Shown: positions 34,902 to 44,385, counted from the stretch's first letter. The stretch is DNA of 64,000 nucleotides from JAJZEO01 sp964350315 (GCA_964350315.1 CAYGJD010000001.1:124001-188000); one strand, 5' to 3'. Program-made: numbers and translations. The notes: generated by a model from the sequence alone, not told the origin.

Positions 34902-35426
34902 ATGGCGCATGTAACTTTGAAAGGTGAGGATGTTGAATTATTAGGGAGCTTTCTTAAAAAAGGAAATCTTGCCCCCGATTTTGCACTTGTGAGCCATGAA
35001 ATGGAGACGGTAACTCTTGAAGATTTCAAAAATCACAAAAAGGTCATTGCAACTGTCCCAAGCATAGACACCCCAGTTTGTTCTGAAGAATCCATAAAAT
35101 TGAATGAACTAGCGATGAAATTTCCAGATGTAATGATTTTTGTTATATCTAAAGACCTCCCCTTCGCACAATCAAGGTTCTGCAAGGACCATAAGATTGA
35201 GAATATCAAATTGCTATCTGACATAAGACCCAAGTCAAATTTCGCAAAGGATTACGGTGTTTTGATTGGATCAGGGCCACTTGAAGGTCTTTTGACAAGA
35301 ACAATTTTAGTCCTAAATGAACATGATAAAGTGATTCATTCAGAGATCGTGTCAGAAATAACGCATTTCCCGAATTTTGACGAAATCTTCCAAGTTTTAG
35401 AAGAAAGCAACACTGAAAACGTGTAG
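34902..35426 (+). CDS. tpx: Thiol peroxidase
   Basis: 174 residues, normal for the Tpx branch of peroxiredoxins, which reduce lipid and hydrogen peroxides with thioredoxin. 'GNLAPDFALVSHEM' opens the fold; the peroxidatic Cys is in 'PSIDTPVCSEES' and the resolving Cys in 'AQSRFCKDH', at Tpx spacing. 'GLLTRTILVLNEHDKV' is typical of the second half. TGGAGAC lies upstream of the ATG. It stands alone after a 196-base AT-rich gap in which I see only promoter-like sequence. Confidence 0.93.
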   Translation: MAHVTLKGEDVELLGSFLKKGNLAPDFALVSHEMETVTLEDFKNHKKVIATVPSIDTPVCSEESIKLNELAMKFPDVMIFVISKDLPFAQSRFCKDHKIENIKLLSDIRPKSNFAKDYGVLIGSGPLEGLLTRTILVLNEHDKVIHSEIVSEITHFPNFDEIFQVLEESNTENV

Positions 35427-35503
35427 CCGTAAACTTGCAGTATCTTAAATTTCTTAAGAGCTAGCGTATTCGCGAAAATTAGGGTCCAAAATCAACTGAT
35501 TCG

Positions 35504-37156
35504 TTATTCAGCCTCAAGTGGTTTATATGAAGGTTTGTACATGTTCGCTTGGAGCAAATATTCAAGCCCCTTCTCAGGCATGTTCTTTACTACACCTTCT
35601 TTATGAGCAACTTCAATGATTTTCTTCGCCATCAAGAGTGTAATTTCTCTTAATTGCTTAAACGAAGGAAAGAGATTTGGCAATGCATGTTCTGAAAGAG
35701 TTTCTGCCGCGGCAAGAAACATTGTTTGGGTAATTTTTTCAATGTGCACAGTTGAGCAGGCAAGTCCAAATGCTGGAAATATATAGACGTTATTGCACTG
35801 AGCTATATGGCGAGTTTCACCCTTATAAGTTGTGAGCTTGTAAGGAGATCCTGTTGCTATAATAGCCTCACCTTTAGTGTATTTAAGCAAATCTTTTGGA
35901 TCGGCTTCTGATACGCTATTTGGATTTGAAAGGGGAAAAATAACAGGTCTTTTTGTATACGAGAGCATCTTTTTAACGATTGCTTTTGTAAAAGCGTCTT
36001 TGTGTGTTGATACTCCAATAAGAATTGTTGCGGGTATATTATCGATCACTGATTTTAAGGGGATATTGCCTGATTTATCTTTCCATTCTTCAACTTCTTC
36101 TTTGCTTTTGATAAAGGGTTTTACTTCTTCTCTGAGATCTTTCATTTCATCATGTATCAAACCATTTCTGCCTAACATATAAATCAGATCGTACGCTTTT
36201 TGCTTTGGAATTTTATGAAAGAGAAGGTAATCAACAATTATATTTGCTATCCCAACTCCTGCTGATCCAGAGCCGTAGATAACGATTTTTTGTTCGAGGA
36301 ATGTCTCCCCTTTTATTTTTAGAGCAGTTAGCAATCCTGCTAAACCAACAGTTGCTGTTCCTTGTATGTCATCATTGAAAGAGCAAACTTTAGATGAGTA
36401 CTTTTCTAGTAGGCGGTTTGCGTGATTTTTTTCAAAATCTTCCCACTGTAAAAGAGCTTTTGGAAAAACTTTTTTTACAGCATTGATGAACCTGTCAATA
36501 AAAGCATCGTACTCTTCTCCCTTAAGGCGGGCATCTCTTTTCCCAACATAGAGAGGATCTCTTCGTAGTGCTTTGTTGTTAGTTCCAACATCAAGGAAAA
36601 TTGGAAGTGTATTTTCTGGATCAACACCCCCGAAAAGCGTGTATAATGCAAGTTTACCAATAGGAATTACCATTCCTCCAACGCCAACGTCGCCAAGGCC
36701 AAGAATTCTACTTCCATCTGTTACAACGATTACATCAACACGTTCTCTACCTGAATTTCTTAAGACCTCTTCAATGTCATCCATATCAGATGAAATAAAA
36801 AGACCACGACTTGTATGGAAATCTTCAGAAAAAGCTAGGGCAGCATCACCTACAGTCGGTGTGTAAACGTAGGGCAGCATTTCATCAACATGTTCTAAAA
36901 CAAGCTTATAGAATAAAGTTTCATTTCTATTTTGAAGTTCCATAAGAAAGCGATATTTATCAAGATGTGTTTCCTTACTGCAAAAATTTGCATAACGGCG
37001 TTTAAGCTGTTCGTGCATGGAAGAGACTCCAGGCGGAAGAAGTCCGTTGAGACCGAATGTGTTGCGCTCTTCTTTTGTAAACGCGGTGCCTTTATTATGG
37101 ATAGGGCTTCTTAAGAGGTTTTTTCCTCTGAGCTTTATTTTCTTGGGATCGATCAT
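35504..37156 (-). CDS. NAD(P)-dependent malic enzyme
   Basis: 550 residues, the length of the large (MaeA/eukaryotic-type) malic enzyme: malate to pyruvate plus CO2. 'LPYVYTPTVGDAAL' is the malate-site signature, 'VTDGSRILGLGDVGVGGM' and 'CSFNDDIQGTATV' hold catalytic and metal ligands, and 'IVIYGSGSAGVGIANIIVDY' is the Rossmann nucleotide loop. It starts two bases after the stop of the TolC-like gene, so it ends the exporter operon, though its job is metabolic. The DASS carrier at 57690 could supply dicarboxylates. Confidence 0.93.
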   Translation of the reverse strand: MIDPKKIKLRGKNLLRSPIHNKGTAFTKEERNTFGLNGLLPPGVSSMHEQLKRRYANFCSKETHLDKYRFLMELQNRNETLFYKLVLEHVDEMLPYVYTPTVGDAALAFSEDFHTSRGLFISSDMDDIEEVLRNSGRERVDVIVVTDGSRILGLGDVGVGGMVIPIGKLALYTLFGGVDPENTLPIFLDVGTNNKALRRDPLYVGKRDARLKGEEYDAFIDRFINAVKKVFPKALLQWEDFEKNHANRLLEKYSSKVCSFNDDIQGTATVGLAGLLTALKIKGETFLEQKIVIYGSGSAGVGIANIIVDYLLFHKIPKQKAYDLIYMLGRNGLIHDEMKDLREEVKPFIKSKEEVEEWKDKSGNIPLKSVIDNIPATILIGVSTHKDAFTKAIVKKMLSYTKRPVIFPLSNPNSVSEADPKDLLKYTKGEAIIATGSPYKLTTYKGETRHIAQCNNVYIFPAFGLACSTVHIEKITQTMFLAAAETLSEHALPNLFPSFKQLREITLLMAKKIIEVAHKEGVVKNMPEKGLEYLLQANMYKPSYKPLEAE

Positions 37157-37158
37157 TT

Positions 37159-38604
37159 TTAACTACCACCTAATGATGTAACAAGCTCCATTGTACTGAT
37201 TAACTCTTCAGATTCCAAGCTTATTTTATTATCAATTAGGAGAAATTTTTCATTTTCTGATCGTAGTGAGTTGACAAGATGTTCTGCAGTGGCTTCTAGT
37301 CTAGCTCTTATTGAGATAAGTTTTTTTTCTACTATCTCAAGATCTTGATTCAAATAGAAGATTTGTTTGGAAATTAAAGACTTATTAATCATTATATCTG
37401 CTACTTCGACAAGGGCAGCTGATACAACTTTTTTGTAATCACTTTGAGCTTTTTTGTACTTGGCCTGATACATGTTTATTTTAGCTTTTACTTTGGCTTG
37501 CTCGAATATATTTTGTTTCAAATGGTATCCATAAGCAAAACTAAAATTACTTATATTCAGAATGTCAAAGATAGATTTTGCTGTAGTTTCAAGCGTCGAA
37601 TCAATAATGATTTTAGGGAATTTATCGGCAAGACTCATCCCCATAAGACCGCATACGTTTCTAAAGATATTTAGGGCTGATTTCACATCAGATCTATGGA
37701 GTACTACGTCCATTGGCGTTCCAGCAAAGACGTTTTGATCAACTTTAGGAAGGTCGAACTCTTCTCCAACAAGTTCAACAAGTTGTTCTAGACTGTTGAT
37801 TCCTGTGTTTAACATAAGAGAATGGAAGGCTTTTTTGATGCTCATTCCTGAATGAAAAACCATTTCCTCTGCTTTGTTTAGTAGGTCTAGAGCCTCGTCG
37901 TATTCAGTTGAATCTCTGAGACCTGCCTTCACTCGTTCGTGAATTTTTTGCACAGTCTCTCTACAGTCACAGTCTAACGTTCTTAGTTTTTTTCTTCTGG
38001 TCTGATGCGATCTGATATATAAAAAATCCTTAGCGACAGCTAACCTTATAATGCTCCAAGTATCTTTAACAATTTCCATAACAGATAAAATGTCATTTTC
38101 TGCAGCCTGTTTCCAAGATTTGTTTTTCCCGAATAAGTCTACTTCAAGCTCAAATTTAAATAGGCGTAAGTAATTTTTGTTGCCTTGTAGAAAGTCTGTT
38201 GGAAGGTCATTTGTCATTACATGATTTACACTTAAACTTCCATTTTGTGTTTTCATTGAATCTGGGGAAAGAATTGAAACTTTGATGTATTGATCAAGAT
38301 TTTTAACCATATCAGATACCGATTCAGGTTTCATGCCATATTTGAAGGCTACCTCTCTTAATTGGTTACGAGCAGATTCAAGTAGGGGGCTATTGTCAAT
38401 GGCCAGTTCGAGAAGTTTTCCTAGCGTGGTACCATCAAACTGAGTCCACCATTTTTTTAAATTGGTAATCTCACCTGAGAATTCTTCTGTAATGTTGTGA
38501 TGTTGATCTGGAATTACGAGTTCAACGAGGGTACAAGCAATATCGAGCTCTTCGCAAGAGGTAAGAGAAAAGAAGAGCAGGATAAATGCAATCCGTTTGA
38601 ACAC
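37159..38604 (-). CDS. TolC-family outer membrane lipoprotein (second export system)
   Basis: 481 residues. Signal peptide with lipobox 'FFSLTSC'. Long helical repeats and 'LRLFKFELEVDLFGKNKSWK' recall the OprM/NodT branch, where 'WELDLFG' is the usual form. Sequence is more divergent than the channel at 15393. It lies five bases after the HlyD-like adaptor gene and two before the malic enzyme gene. It should be the exit channel for the ABC exporter encoded upstream. Confidence 0.8.
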   Translation of the reverse strand: MFKRIAFILLFFSLTSCEELDIACTLVELVIPDQHHNITEEFSGEITNLKKWWTQFDGTTLGKLLELAIDNSPLLESARNQLREVAFKYGMKPESVSDMVKNLDQYIKVSILSPDSMKTQNGSLSVNHVMTNDLPTDFLQGNKNYLRLFKFELEVDLFGKNKSWKQAAENDILSVMEIVKDTWSIIRLAVAKDFLYIRSHQTRRKKLRTLDCDCRETVQKIHERVKAGLRDSTEYDEALDLLNKAEEMVFHSGMSIKKAFHSLMLNTGINSLEQLVELVGEEFDLPKVDQNVFAGTPMDVVLHRSDVKSALNIFRNVCGLMGMSLADKFPKIIIDSTLETTAKSIFDILNISNFSFAYGYHLKQNIFEQAKVKAKINMYQAKYKKAQSDYKKVVSAALVEVADIMINKSLISKQIFYLNQDLEIVEKKLISIRARLEATAEHLVNSLRSENEKFLLIDNKISLESEELISTMELVTSLGGS

Positions 38605-38609
38605 AGATT

Positions 38610-39731
38610 TTACCTCAATTGGCTAAACTGATAATCTAAACATGCAGTGTCACTTGGAGAGGCTGATTCGATGTATACATCAAGCATTTCTTCAAGATAA
38701 ATGGGAGCCATCCCCTTTTCAAATGAAAATGTTAATTCAAGTTTTTGTGATTCATTTTCAGATTTATTAAGTAATGGTGTAAGCGATACATAGCTAAGAA
38801 TAAAATGAAGCTTAGGATTGCTTTTGTGAATTGCTATTGCTCTGAGGTTTTTATTTGGAGAAATTCTCCAAGCATCTTTTTCATCAATATGAACTTTCAA
38901 ATGTAGTGGGCTGTCTGAACCCATGATAATAGTATTTCTGTCGCTTTCGTTAACCCTTTCGCCCTTATGAACGTTAACTGCCAAAATCCTTCCTGAAATT
39001 GGCGCGTTTGATTGGCATTTTCTATACTTTCTTTCAGATGCGGCAACGTTTGCTTCATTTTTTTTCACGTGGGCTTTTCTAATTTCAATTTGGGAATTGC
39101 TTACTGGCTCAGAAAGGCCTTCATACTCAACAAGAATTTTTTCAAGACCTTTTGCTAGTATTGCATGCTCTGCTTGTTTTTCTTGAGTTTCATTTTCTGT
39201 GACAGCTTGTTTTTCTAAAAGGCTTTGAAAGATTGAACAGAGCTTTTCACTTTTAGCAAGCTGGATGTTCACCTGTTCAATTTCCTTTTCTTTTGCTTGT
39301 AGTGTTAAATGAGACGGCCCCTCTTTAATTAAATTTAAGGCGGCAATAGATGCATCGTAGTCAGCAATTTTTTCTTTTAGTGCAAATTTTAAATCGGCAT
39401 CATCGATGCGAAAAAGTAAATCCCCTTCTTTGACATAATCGCCAGCACGCACGTTAATCTCTGTGATTTCCCCTGCTACTCCGGGAGTAACCTCGATGTA
39501 ACCAGTAGAAGGTAATACCCTACCCTGTCCAACAACGTGGTGAGCAAATGGAAGTCGAAGTTTTCCTGATGATGTTGCTTGCATTTCTTGATCGAGTGTT
39601 GAGAACATCTCTTCTTCAATTTCGTTGCCATTTTTTTGGTGTACGTTGTGCAGAAAGAAAAAAGAAATAGAAAGAACGACAACTTGTGCCGTGATTCCGC
39701 AAAGAAAAAACATTTGTTTTGATGATCGCAT
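38610..39731 (-). CDS. HlyD/DevB-like membrane fusion protein
   Basis: 373 residues. One N-terminal hydrophobic anchor (about residues 7-27), lipoyl half 'GVAGEITEINVRAGDYVKEG', a long helical hairpin (about residues 120-230), second lipoyl half 'KCQSNAPISGRILAVNVHKG', then a beta-barrel. This is the adaptor layout of ABC-type tripartite exporters such as DevB or MacA. GGGGG precedes the ATG. With the permease and ATPase upstream and the channel downstream it completes a four-part export system. Confidence 0.85.
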   Translation of the reverse strand: MRSSKQMFFLCGITAQVVVLSISFFFLHNVHQKNGNEIEEEMFSTLDQEMQATSSGKLRLPFAHHVVGQGRVLPSTGYIEVTPGVAGEITEINVRAGDYVKEGDLLFRIDDADLKFALKEKIADYDASIAALNLIKEGPSHLTLQAKEKEIEQVNIQLAKSEKLCSIFQSLLEKQAVTENETQEKQAEHAILAKGLEKILVEYEGLSEPVSNSQIEIRKAHVKKNEANVAASERKYRKCQSNAPISGRILAVNVHKGERVNESDRNTIIMGSDSPLHLKVHIDEKDAWRISPNKNLRAIAIHKSNPKLHFILSYVSLTPLLNKSENESQKLELTFSFEKGMAPIYLEEMLDVYIESASPSDTACLDYQFSQLR

Positions 39732-39803
39732 AGTGCCCCCGTGTACATAGCCCTAAAATTCGAACCATAGGGTGGGGATCTATATTTTTCAAAGTATTTT
39801 TTA

Positions 39804-41117
39804 CTATGTTTCAGATTTTAGTTGTTCCGGCCAATTTTCGTGATGTCTTTGGACTTCTTGATTGTAGTATTTAAACATGGTTAAAATAGAAATCATCCAT
39901 AAGATAAAGATCACAACAACACTCCATGAAAGCAGTGTTGTCAAGGCTATCCATGAGATACCTTGAAGAATGAGAATGACAAATGATGCAACGGCTTTTG
40001 ATGTTCTATAGGCAAAAACATCGATGATCGCCTTAGCTTTAAATTTTTCTTCAACCTTAAGAGGAATGTAGAGCATTTCTTTAATGATTCCGAAAATAGA
40101 GTAGTCCATTGCTTTAATCGAACCAAAAGAAAGTGACATCATTCTAAAGTTTGGAAAAAGTAAAAAAGACAGAGCATTCATTCCTAAAAAAAATGGAACA
40201 AAAAAGTGTGTCCATTTTAGTCCAACCATTCGAACTAGTAAAAAACTTCCAACGAATTGTAAAACGACATTGATTGAATTTACGATTCCAAAAAACCGGC
40301 CTAAAAATTGCGTTCGCAAATCTTGAACAGTAAAAGATTTTTCAAGCATAGAGTTGAACTGGTAATCTAGAATTGTTGCGGTAATTTGCATAAAAGCAAC
40401 AATTGTTAAAATGAAAAGCAAGAATTTCGATCGTTGAATAAGCTTGAATCCCGACAACATATCTGTTGATTCCATACTTGTTGCTCGGATGTCTTGTTTT
40501 GTGTGGATCTCTTCTCTTTTTTGAAGAGCGTATTGAAAAAGAACACGAACAATGATGTAAAAAGGAATCGTTGTTAAAAGAAGTTTTTCCGTTCCAAGAG
40601 AGACGGCTAAAAAGCTAGGAAATAAACTTCCAAAAACAGATCCTAGTCCGCCCATCCCAAAAAATATTCCATAGAGATATTTTGCTTTAGAGATATTGAC
40701 TGTAGCATGAATTACAGACCACAGCTGTTGAAACATCAAAATAATAAAAATGTCTTTCCATAGATATAACGCAAATGGAAGCCATGAAATAGATGTTAAA
40801 TAAAAGGCAGAAAAGACGTTTATCAGTATCCCCATTGAGATGCTAATCCCCATCATTTTACTGCAGCCAAATTTATGAATAAATCGGTTGTAGAAAGAGA
40901 CAATTACAAAATTTAAAGGAACACTTGCAAGCCAAGCGGTAGGAAAAAACTTCGCTGAATATGCAGTTAAAAAGACAGAATTTGCAGAAGCTCGTGTGAT
41001 TCCGGCCTCTGCTGTAATGAAAAAACTTAGCCCCATAACAAGGCCAATAAACCACTTCTCGCTGCTAGAAAAGCTGCGAAATTCACTTTTAATTTTATTA
41101 TACAGATTTTGGATCAT
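39804..41117 (-). CDS. ATP/ADP translocase-like membrane carrier
   Basis: 437 residues with about 11-12 hydrophobic segments. The opening 'SEKWFIGLVMGLSFFITAEA' and later segments ('SFGSIKAMDYSIFGIIKEML', 'LYIPLKVEEKFKAKAIIDV') are the most telltale: they match the C-terminal region of chlamydial/rickettsial nucleotide transporters (TLC family), where 'KE.LY.P...EEK...KA.ID' is conserved. It is shorter than the ~500-residue energy-parasite carriers, so it is a distant relative and the substrate may differ. It overlaps the HD gene by 20 bases and sits inside the exporter operon. Confidence 0.75.
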   Translation of the reverse strand: MIQNLYNKIKSEFRSFSSSEKWFIGLVMGLSFFITAEAGITRASANSVFLTAYSAKFFPTAWLASVPLNFVIVSFYNRFIHKFGCSKMMGISISMGILINVFSAFYLTSISWLPFALYLWKDIFIILMFQQLWSVIHATVNISKAKYLYGIFFGMGGLGSVFGSLFPSFLAVSLGTEKLLLTTIPFYIIVRVLFQYALQKREEIHTKQDIRATSMESTDMLSGFKLIQRSKFLLFILTIVAFMQITATILDYQFNSMLEKSFTVQDLRTQFLGRFFGIVNSINVVLQFVGSFLLVRMVGLKWTHFFVPFFLGMNALSFLLFPNFRMMSLSFGSIKAMDYSIFGIIKEMLYIPLKVEEKFKAKAIIDVFAYRTSKAVASFVILILQGISWIALTTLLSWSVVVIFILWMISILTMFKYYNQEVQRHHENWPEQLKSET

Positions 41118-42309
41118 AATCCATTTTTTTCATTACGACATTCGCCATATTTGGCTGAATGTATACCCAATTTTTGAAGTTGACCGGTATGCTGACATCG
41201 GAGATGTCATGCGCAGGTACGACTATATCATTTTTCATTAATACTGGGAAGCGAAGACCGTACTTATCCTTTGAAACTTGGTTTTTCTCAAAATGAATAA
41301 GATGAGGTTCTAGCTTTAGATCGTCAATAATGATGTCAAATTCACTCTTGGTCATTGAAAAGACTGAGACCCTGTCAGTTTGATCCATAATCGCTTTTGC
41401 GTGGTCATGAACAGGATGGTTTTCGTCAAAAAGAGCTTTGTTGATTTCTGAGAGCACTTCAAAATCGTTAACGCGAAGGTAGTTATCTACTGAGTCAAGA
41501 AAAGGTTTCCCTTCAAAAAAATGTATTATAAATTTCTTTAAATGATAACTATATGACTTCACATTTGGGTTTTGATAGAGTCTTTTATGCATGAAGTATC
41601 GGGCTAGCAGAAGTGCATAACATGATTCGAGTCCGTCCTCTTCTACACCGAGCACCATTTTTTCTTTGAAAGGTAAAATTTTCAATGAGTCAATCAACTG
41701 TAAATAATCAAAATATCCGTAAGCAAGACCTGTAAAGTAGGAGTCGCGTAACAAGTAATCAATTCTATCGCCTCCAAAAAAGTCGCCGGTTAAAATTTCT
41801 GAAACCAAGCTTTCCCAGGGGGTTAGAGGGGTTTTATACATCTTCTCGCCGACTGAGACTTTCACGATATCTTCAACGTCTATCCCCTCTTCCTCCCAGA
41901 TCGGAGTAAGGTGGTGACTGCGAATGATCTTCATTGTCCACTCTTCATGTCCATTTTCCCCCAGTAAGTCAAGCTCTGCCAAATGAGAAAAAGGAGGGTG
42001 TCCTAAATCGTGGCATAGGGCTGCTGCTCTGAGAACTTTTCTCCAATAAGGAAGAACAGTTCTGTCAAAACCAGGGAAATGTGTAAGGAAGTTGTTTGAA
42101 GTCACTTGATCAAAGATTTTTGTGCAGACAAACATTGCTCCAATAGAGTGGTCAAATCTCTTGTGATCCCCTCCTCCATATACAAAAGATGCCGAACCAA
42201 TTTGGTGGATAGCTTGTAGCCTCTTAAATGGAAGGGTTCGTATTAATTTTACTTCCCACAAATCTAGTTCGATGAATTTATGGATGGGATCATAAATCTT
42301 CTTTGCCAT
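41098..42309 (-). CDS. HD-domain phosphohydrolase (dNTPase-like)
   Basis: 403 residues. Metal-binding HD set: His in 'HKRFDHSIGAMF', the His-Asp pair in 'AALCHDLGHPPFSHLAE', and a distant Asp in 'FFGGDRIDYLLRDS'. This matches the COG1078/SAMHD1-like group that hydrolyses nucleotides, often dNTPs. The start 'KIYDPIHKFIELDLWE' is typical of that group. Gaps to neighbours are a 7-base space upstream and a 20-base overlap with the translocase-like gene, so all are cotranscribed. The pairing of a nucleotide hydrolase with a nucleotide-carrier relative is notable. Confidence 0.88.
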   Translation of the reverse strand: MAKKIYDPIHKFIELDLWEVKLIRTLPFKRLQAIHQIGSASFVYGGGDHKRFDHSIGAMFVCTKIFDQVTSNNFLTHFPGFDRTVLPYWRKVLRAAALCHDLGHPPFSHLAELDLLGENGHEEWTMKIIRSHHLTPIWEEEGIDVEDIVKVSVGEKMYKTPLTPWESLVSEILTGDFFGGDRIDYLLRDSYFTGLAYGYFDYLQLIDSLKILPFKEKMVLGVEEDGLESCYALLLARYFMHKRLYQNPNVKSYSYHLKKFIIHFFEGKPFLDSVDNYLRVNDFEVLSEINKALFDENHPVHDHAKAIMDQTDRVSVFSMTKSEFDIIIDDLKLEPHLIHFEKNQVSKDKYGLRFPVLMKNDIVVPAHDISDVSIPVNFKNWVYIQPNMANVVMKKMDYDPKSV

Positions 42310-42316
42310 ATCTATC

Positions 42317-43039
42317 CTATAATTTGAGAAATGGTGGTTCGCTTTCTTGTGAGGAGGTCTCCCCGACTATCATGACAATTTTCCCTTCTTTCATTTTTGC
42401 AACGCGATTTGCAAAGGGTTGAAGGCGAACGTCTGTTATGGTAGAAATAATAGTAGTGTCATGGTCATAAGCAAGTTCTTTAAGAAAGGTCAAAAGTTTG
42501 ACTGATGCAGAATGATCGAGACTTGATGTTGGCTCATCGTAGATCAACACTTTAGGAAGAAGTGCTAACGATCTAGCAATCGAAGTAAGACTCTTTTCTG
42601 CTTCACTTAACATTTTTGGATAATCATCTTTTTGTTTGATTAACCCGACTTGGTCTAAAACTTCTAAAGCGCGTTTTTTTGCATCTTTTGCTCGCATTCC
42701 TATTAAATACATTGGAGCGATAACGTTTTCAAAGATCGTATAGGAATTAATGAGGGTGGGTTTTTGAAAAACGTAACCAATATGTCTAAGACGGAATTCT
42801 GAAGCTTCTTTGTCGCTTAATTCAAATAGATTTGTTCCATGAATCTCACATGTTCCGCTTGTTGGCTTGAGAAGACCGCCTATAATTGATAATAGGGTTG
42901 TTTTCCCTGATCTTGATGGCCCTGTAATTACAAATAGCTCACCTTCTTCAACCTCAAAAGAAACATCTTCAAGCGCAACTTTTTCTTCGCCCTTGGCTGG
43001 GTAGATTTTTTTAATGTTTTGAACATAACATGCGGTCAT
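42317..43039 (-). CDS. ABC transporter ATPase with degenerate signature and H-loop
   Basis: 240 residues from the ATG at 43039, which overlaps the permease stop as ATGA; the frame's 25-residue upstream extension is ignored. LolD/MacB/DevA type. Walker A 'GPSRSGKTTLLSIIGGL', Q-loop 'YVFQKPTLINSY' and Walker B 'VLIYDEPTSSLD' are normal. The signature reads 'MLSEAEKSLTSIARSL' where LSGGE/Q is expected, and the H-loop reads 'IISTITDVRL' with Thr in place of the usual His. ATP binding is likely kept; turnover may be weak or unusual. Confidence 0.85.
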   Translation of the reverse strand: MTACYVQNIKKIYPAKGEEKVALEDVSFEVEEGELFVITGPSRSGKTTLLSIIGGLLKPTSGTCEIHGTNLFELSDKEASEFRLRHIGYVFQKPTLINSYTIFENVIAPMYLIGMRAKDAKKRALEVLDQVGLIKQKDDYPKMLSEAEKSLTSIARSLALLPKVLIYDEPTSSLDHSASVKLLTFLKELAYDHDTTIISTITDVRLQPFANRVAKMKEGKIVMIVGETSSQESEPPFLKL

Positions 43040-44148
43040 ATTTTTAGGGCTCCTTCCACTTTGATAAGGGTAGCTTTTGATAAAGCTACGATTGCAGCGG
43101 TTATAAAAGAACAAAATGTAATGATTGCAACGATGTCAAAATTTGGAGAAAAGACAAACGTTCCTGCAGGCATGAAGATTAGGAGTGCCATGTTGAATGT
43201 TAGAGCTAAAATGATTGCTGCTGTTACCGTCAGGAAAGTGTTGAAAAGGATAAGACCTATAATAGTTTCCTTCGAGGCACCCAGTGTTTTATAGAGAAGA
43301 AGCTCCCCTTGGATTTGCTCAGATATTGAAATAAGAGTGGCCAGTATGATACCTACTGCTAAGATTAGGCCGCAAAGCACAACGGCAAAAAAAGCGTGAG
43401 GTAGTCCTGTATCTTTCATTGTTGTTGCTAAAATTAACTTAGAAAACTCACTTTTATCAAAAGCCTTCAGTCTTGTTGCCTCTTCTATTGCAACTTTTAG
43501 TTTTTTTACATCTGTTGAAGGATTTTTTTTGATCAATATAAAGGGGAAGTTTTGATGGTGATTTTTTGTGATTTTTTTTGCCCAGTCTATTGATGTGATG
43601 ACTAAAGGAGGTTGTGCAATTCTTTTTGGGTAGGAAAAGATCCCCACAATTGTTGAGTTGATGTTGGCGGATTTTAGCCGAGAGCCAAGTCGAAGAGAAA
43701 GTTTCTTGCTTGTAAGGCCATCTACTAAGATACCGCTTTCATAGTGTAGATTTTGAGGCTTCCCTTTCGTGAAGTTTATAGGAAATGCAAAAGAAGTGTT
43801 CAAATCGATCCCAACAATATTGGCGTCAAGACGCCTCTTTGTTAAAGAAGAGAATTCGTTTTTTGCTATATATAATGGAGAAGTTTCACTCACACCCTCA
43901 AGAGATTTTATTTTGAATAAATCTTGGTCGCTTAATCCCCCTGTTTGAGAGAAGGATTTTGTGTTTTGATCCATCACCCACACGTCAACATTTGGGAGAA
44001 GTTTGACGATTGAATATGTTCTTGTAAGAGCAACACCAAACATGGTAGTTTCGTAGATAATGAAGAAAAATGAGAGACTTAAAATTATGATGGGCAAAGC
44101 AAACTCACGCCATCTAGCGAGCAATCCCATTGTAGCTATTTTAAGCAA
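43036..44148 (-). CDS. DevC/FtsX-type ABC permease
   Basis: I start it at the TTG at 44148 ('LKIATMGLLARWREFALPII'), which has an AGGGG upstream and gives 370 residues; the frame runs further up, but those 54 residues are unlike the family and overlap a divergent small gene. The family has four membrane segments: one at the N-terminus and three in the last 130 residues ('AFFAVVLCGLILAVGIILAT' onward), with a large periplasmic domain between. 'LLPNVDVWVMDQNT' is reminiscent of cyanobacterial DevC. It is first gene of the export operon. Confidence 0.8.
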   Translation of the reverse strand: MLKIATMGLLARWREFALPIIILSLSFFFIIYETTMFGVALTRTYSIVKLLPNVDVWVMDQNTKSFSQTGGLSDQDLFKIKSLEGVSETSPLYIAKNEFSSLTKRRLDANIVGIDLNTSFAFPINFTKGKPQNLHYESGILVDGLTSKKLSLRLGSRLKSANINSTIVGIFSYPKRIAQPPLVITSIDWAKKITKNHHQNFPFILIKKNPSTDVKKLKVAIEEATRLKAFDKSEFSKLILATTMKDTGLPHAFFAVVLCGLILAVGIILATLISISEQIQGELLLYKTLGASKETIIGLILFNTFLTVTAAIILALTFNMALLIFMPAGTFVFSPNFDIVAIITFCSFITAAIVALSKATLIKVEGALKI

Positions 44149-44209
44149 AACCAGCCCCTTATATTGCGAAAACAGAGTAAAATTCAACCTAGCATAGGTA
44201 GGAAATATT

Positions 44210-44374
44210 ATGAAAGATGCAAAAAGAGAAAAACCAACGAAACTAGAAGATTCTACAAAAGATGTATTGTTGGAACTATTAGAACGTGCAAAAAAAATGG
44301 ACGAAAACATCGATGATCACCAAGGGCATATTATAGGTGATCGATTGGGAAAGCTTCCTGCTACAAAAGAGTAA
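44210..44374 (+). CDS. 54-residue hypothetical protein
   Basis: A short gene divergent from the permease. TAGGA precedes the ATG by seven to eight bases. The product is hydrophilic and helical: it begins 'MKDAKREKPTKLEDSTKD', continues 'LLELLERAKKMDENIDDH', and ends 'GDRLGKLPATKE'. It is highly charged with no Cys or Trp. The family is unknown. It looks like a genuine small cytoplasmic protein rather than antisense noise, because the permease start argued above leaves its DNA free. Confidence 0.5.
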   Translation: MKDAKREKPTKLEDSTKDVLLELLERAKKMDENIDDHQGHIIGDRLGKLPATKE

Positions 44375-44385
44375 AAAGGATCTGG

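Noticed and set aside
43036..44310. A permease starting near 44310.
   Set aside because: The first 54 residues do not fit ABC permeases, overlap a divergent small gene with its own binding site, and a TTG with AGGGG at 44148 gives the normal N-terminus.
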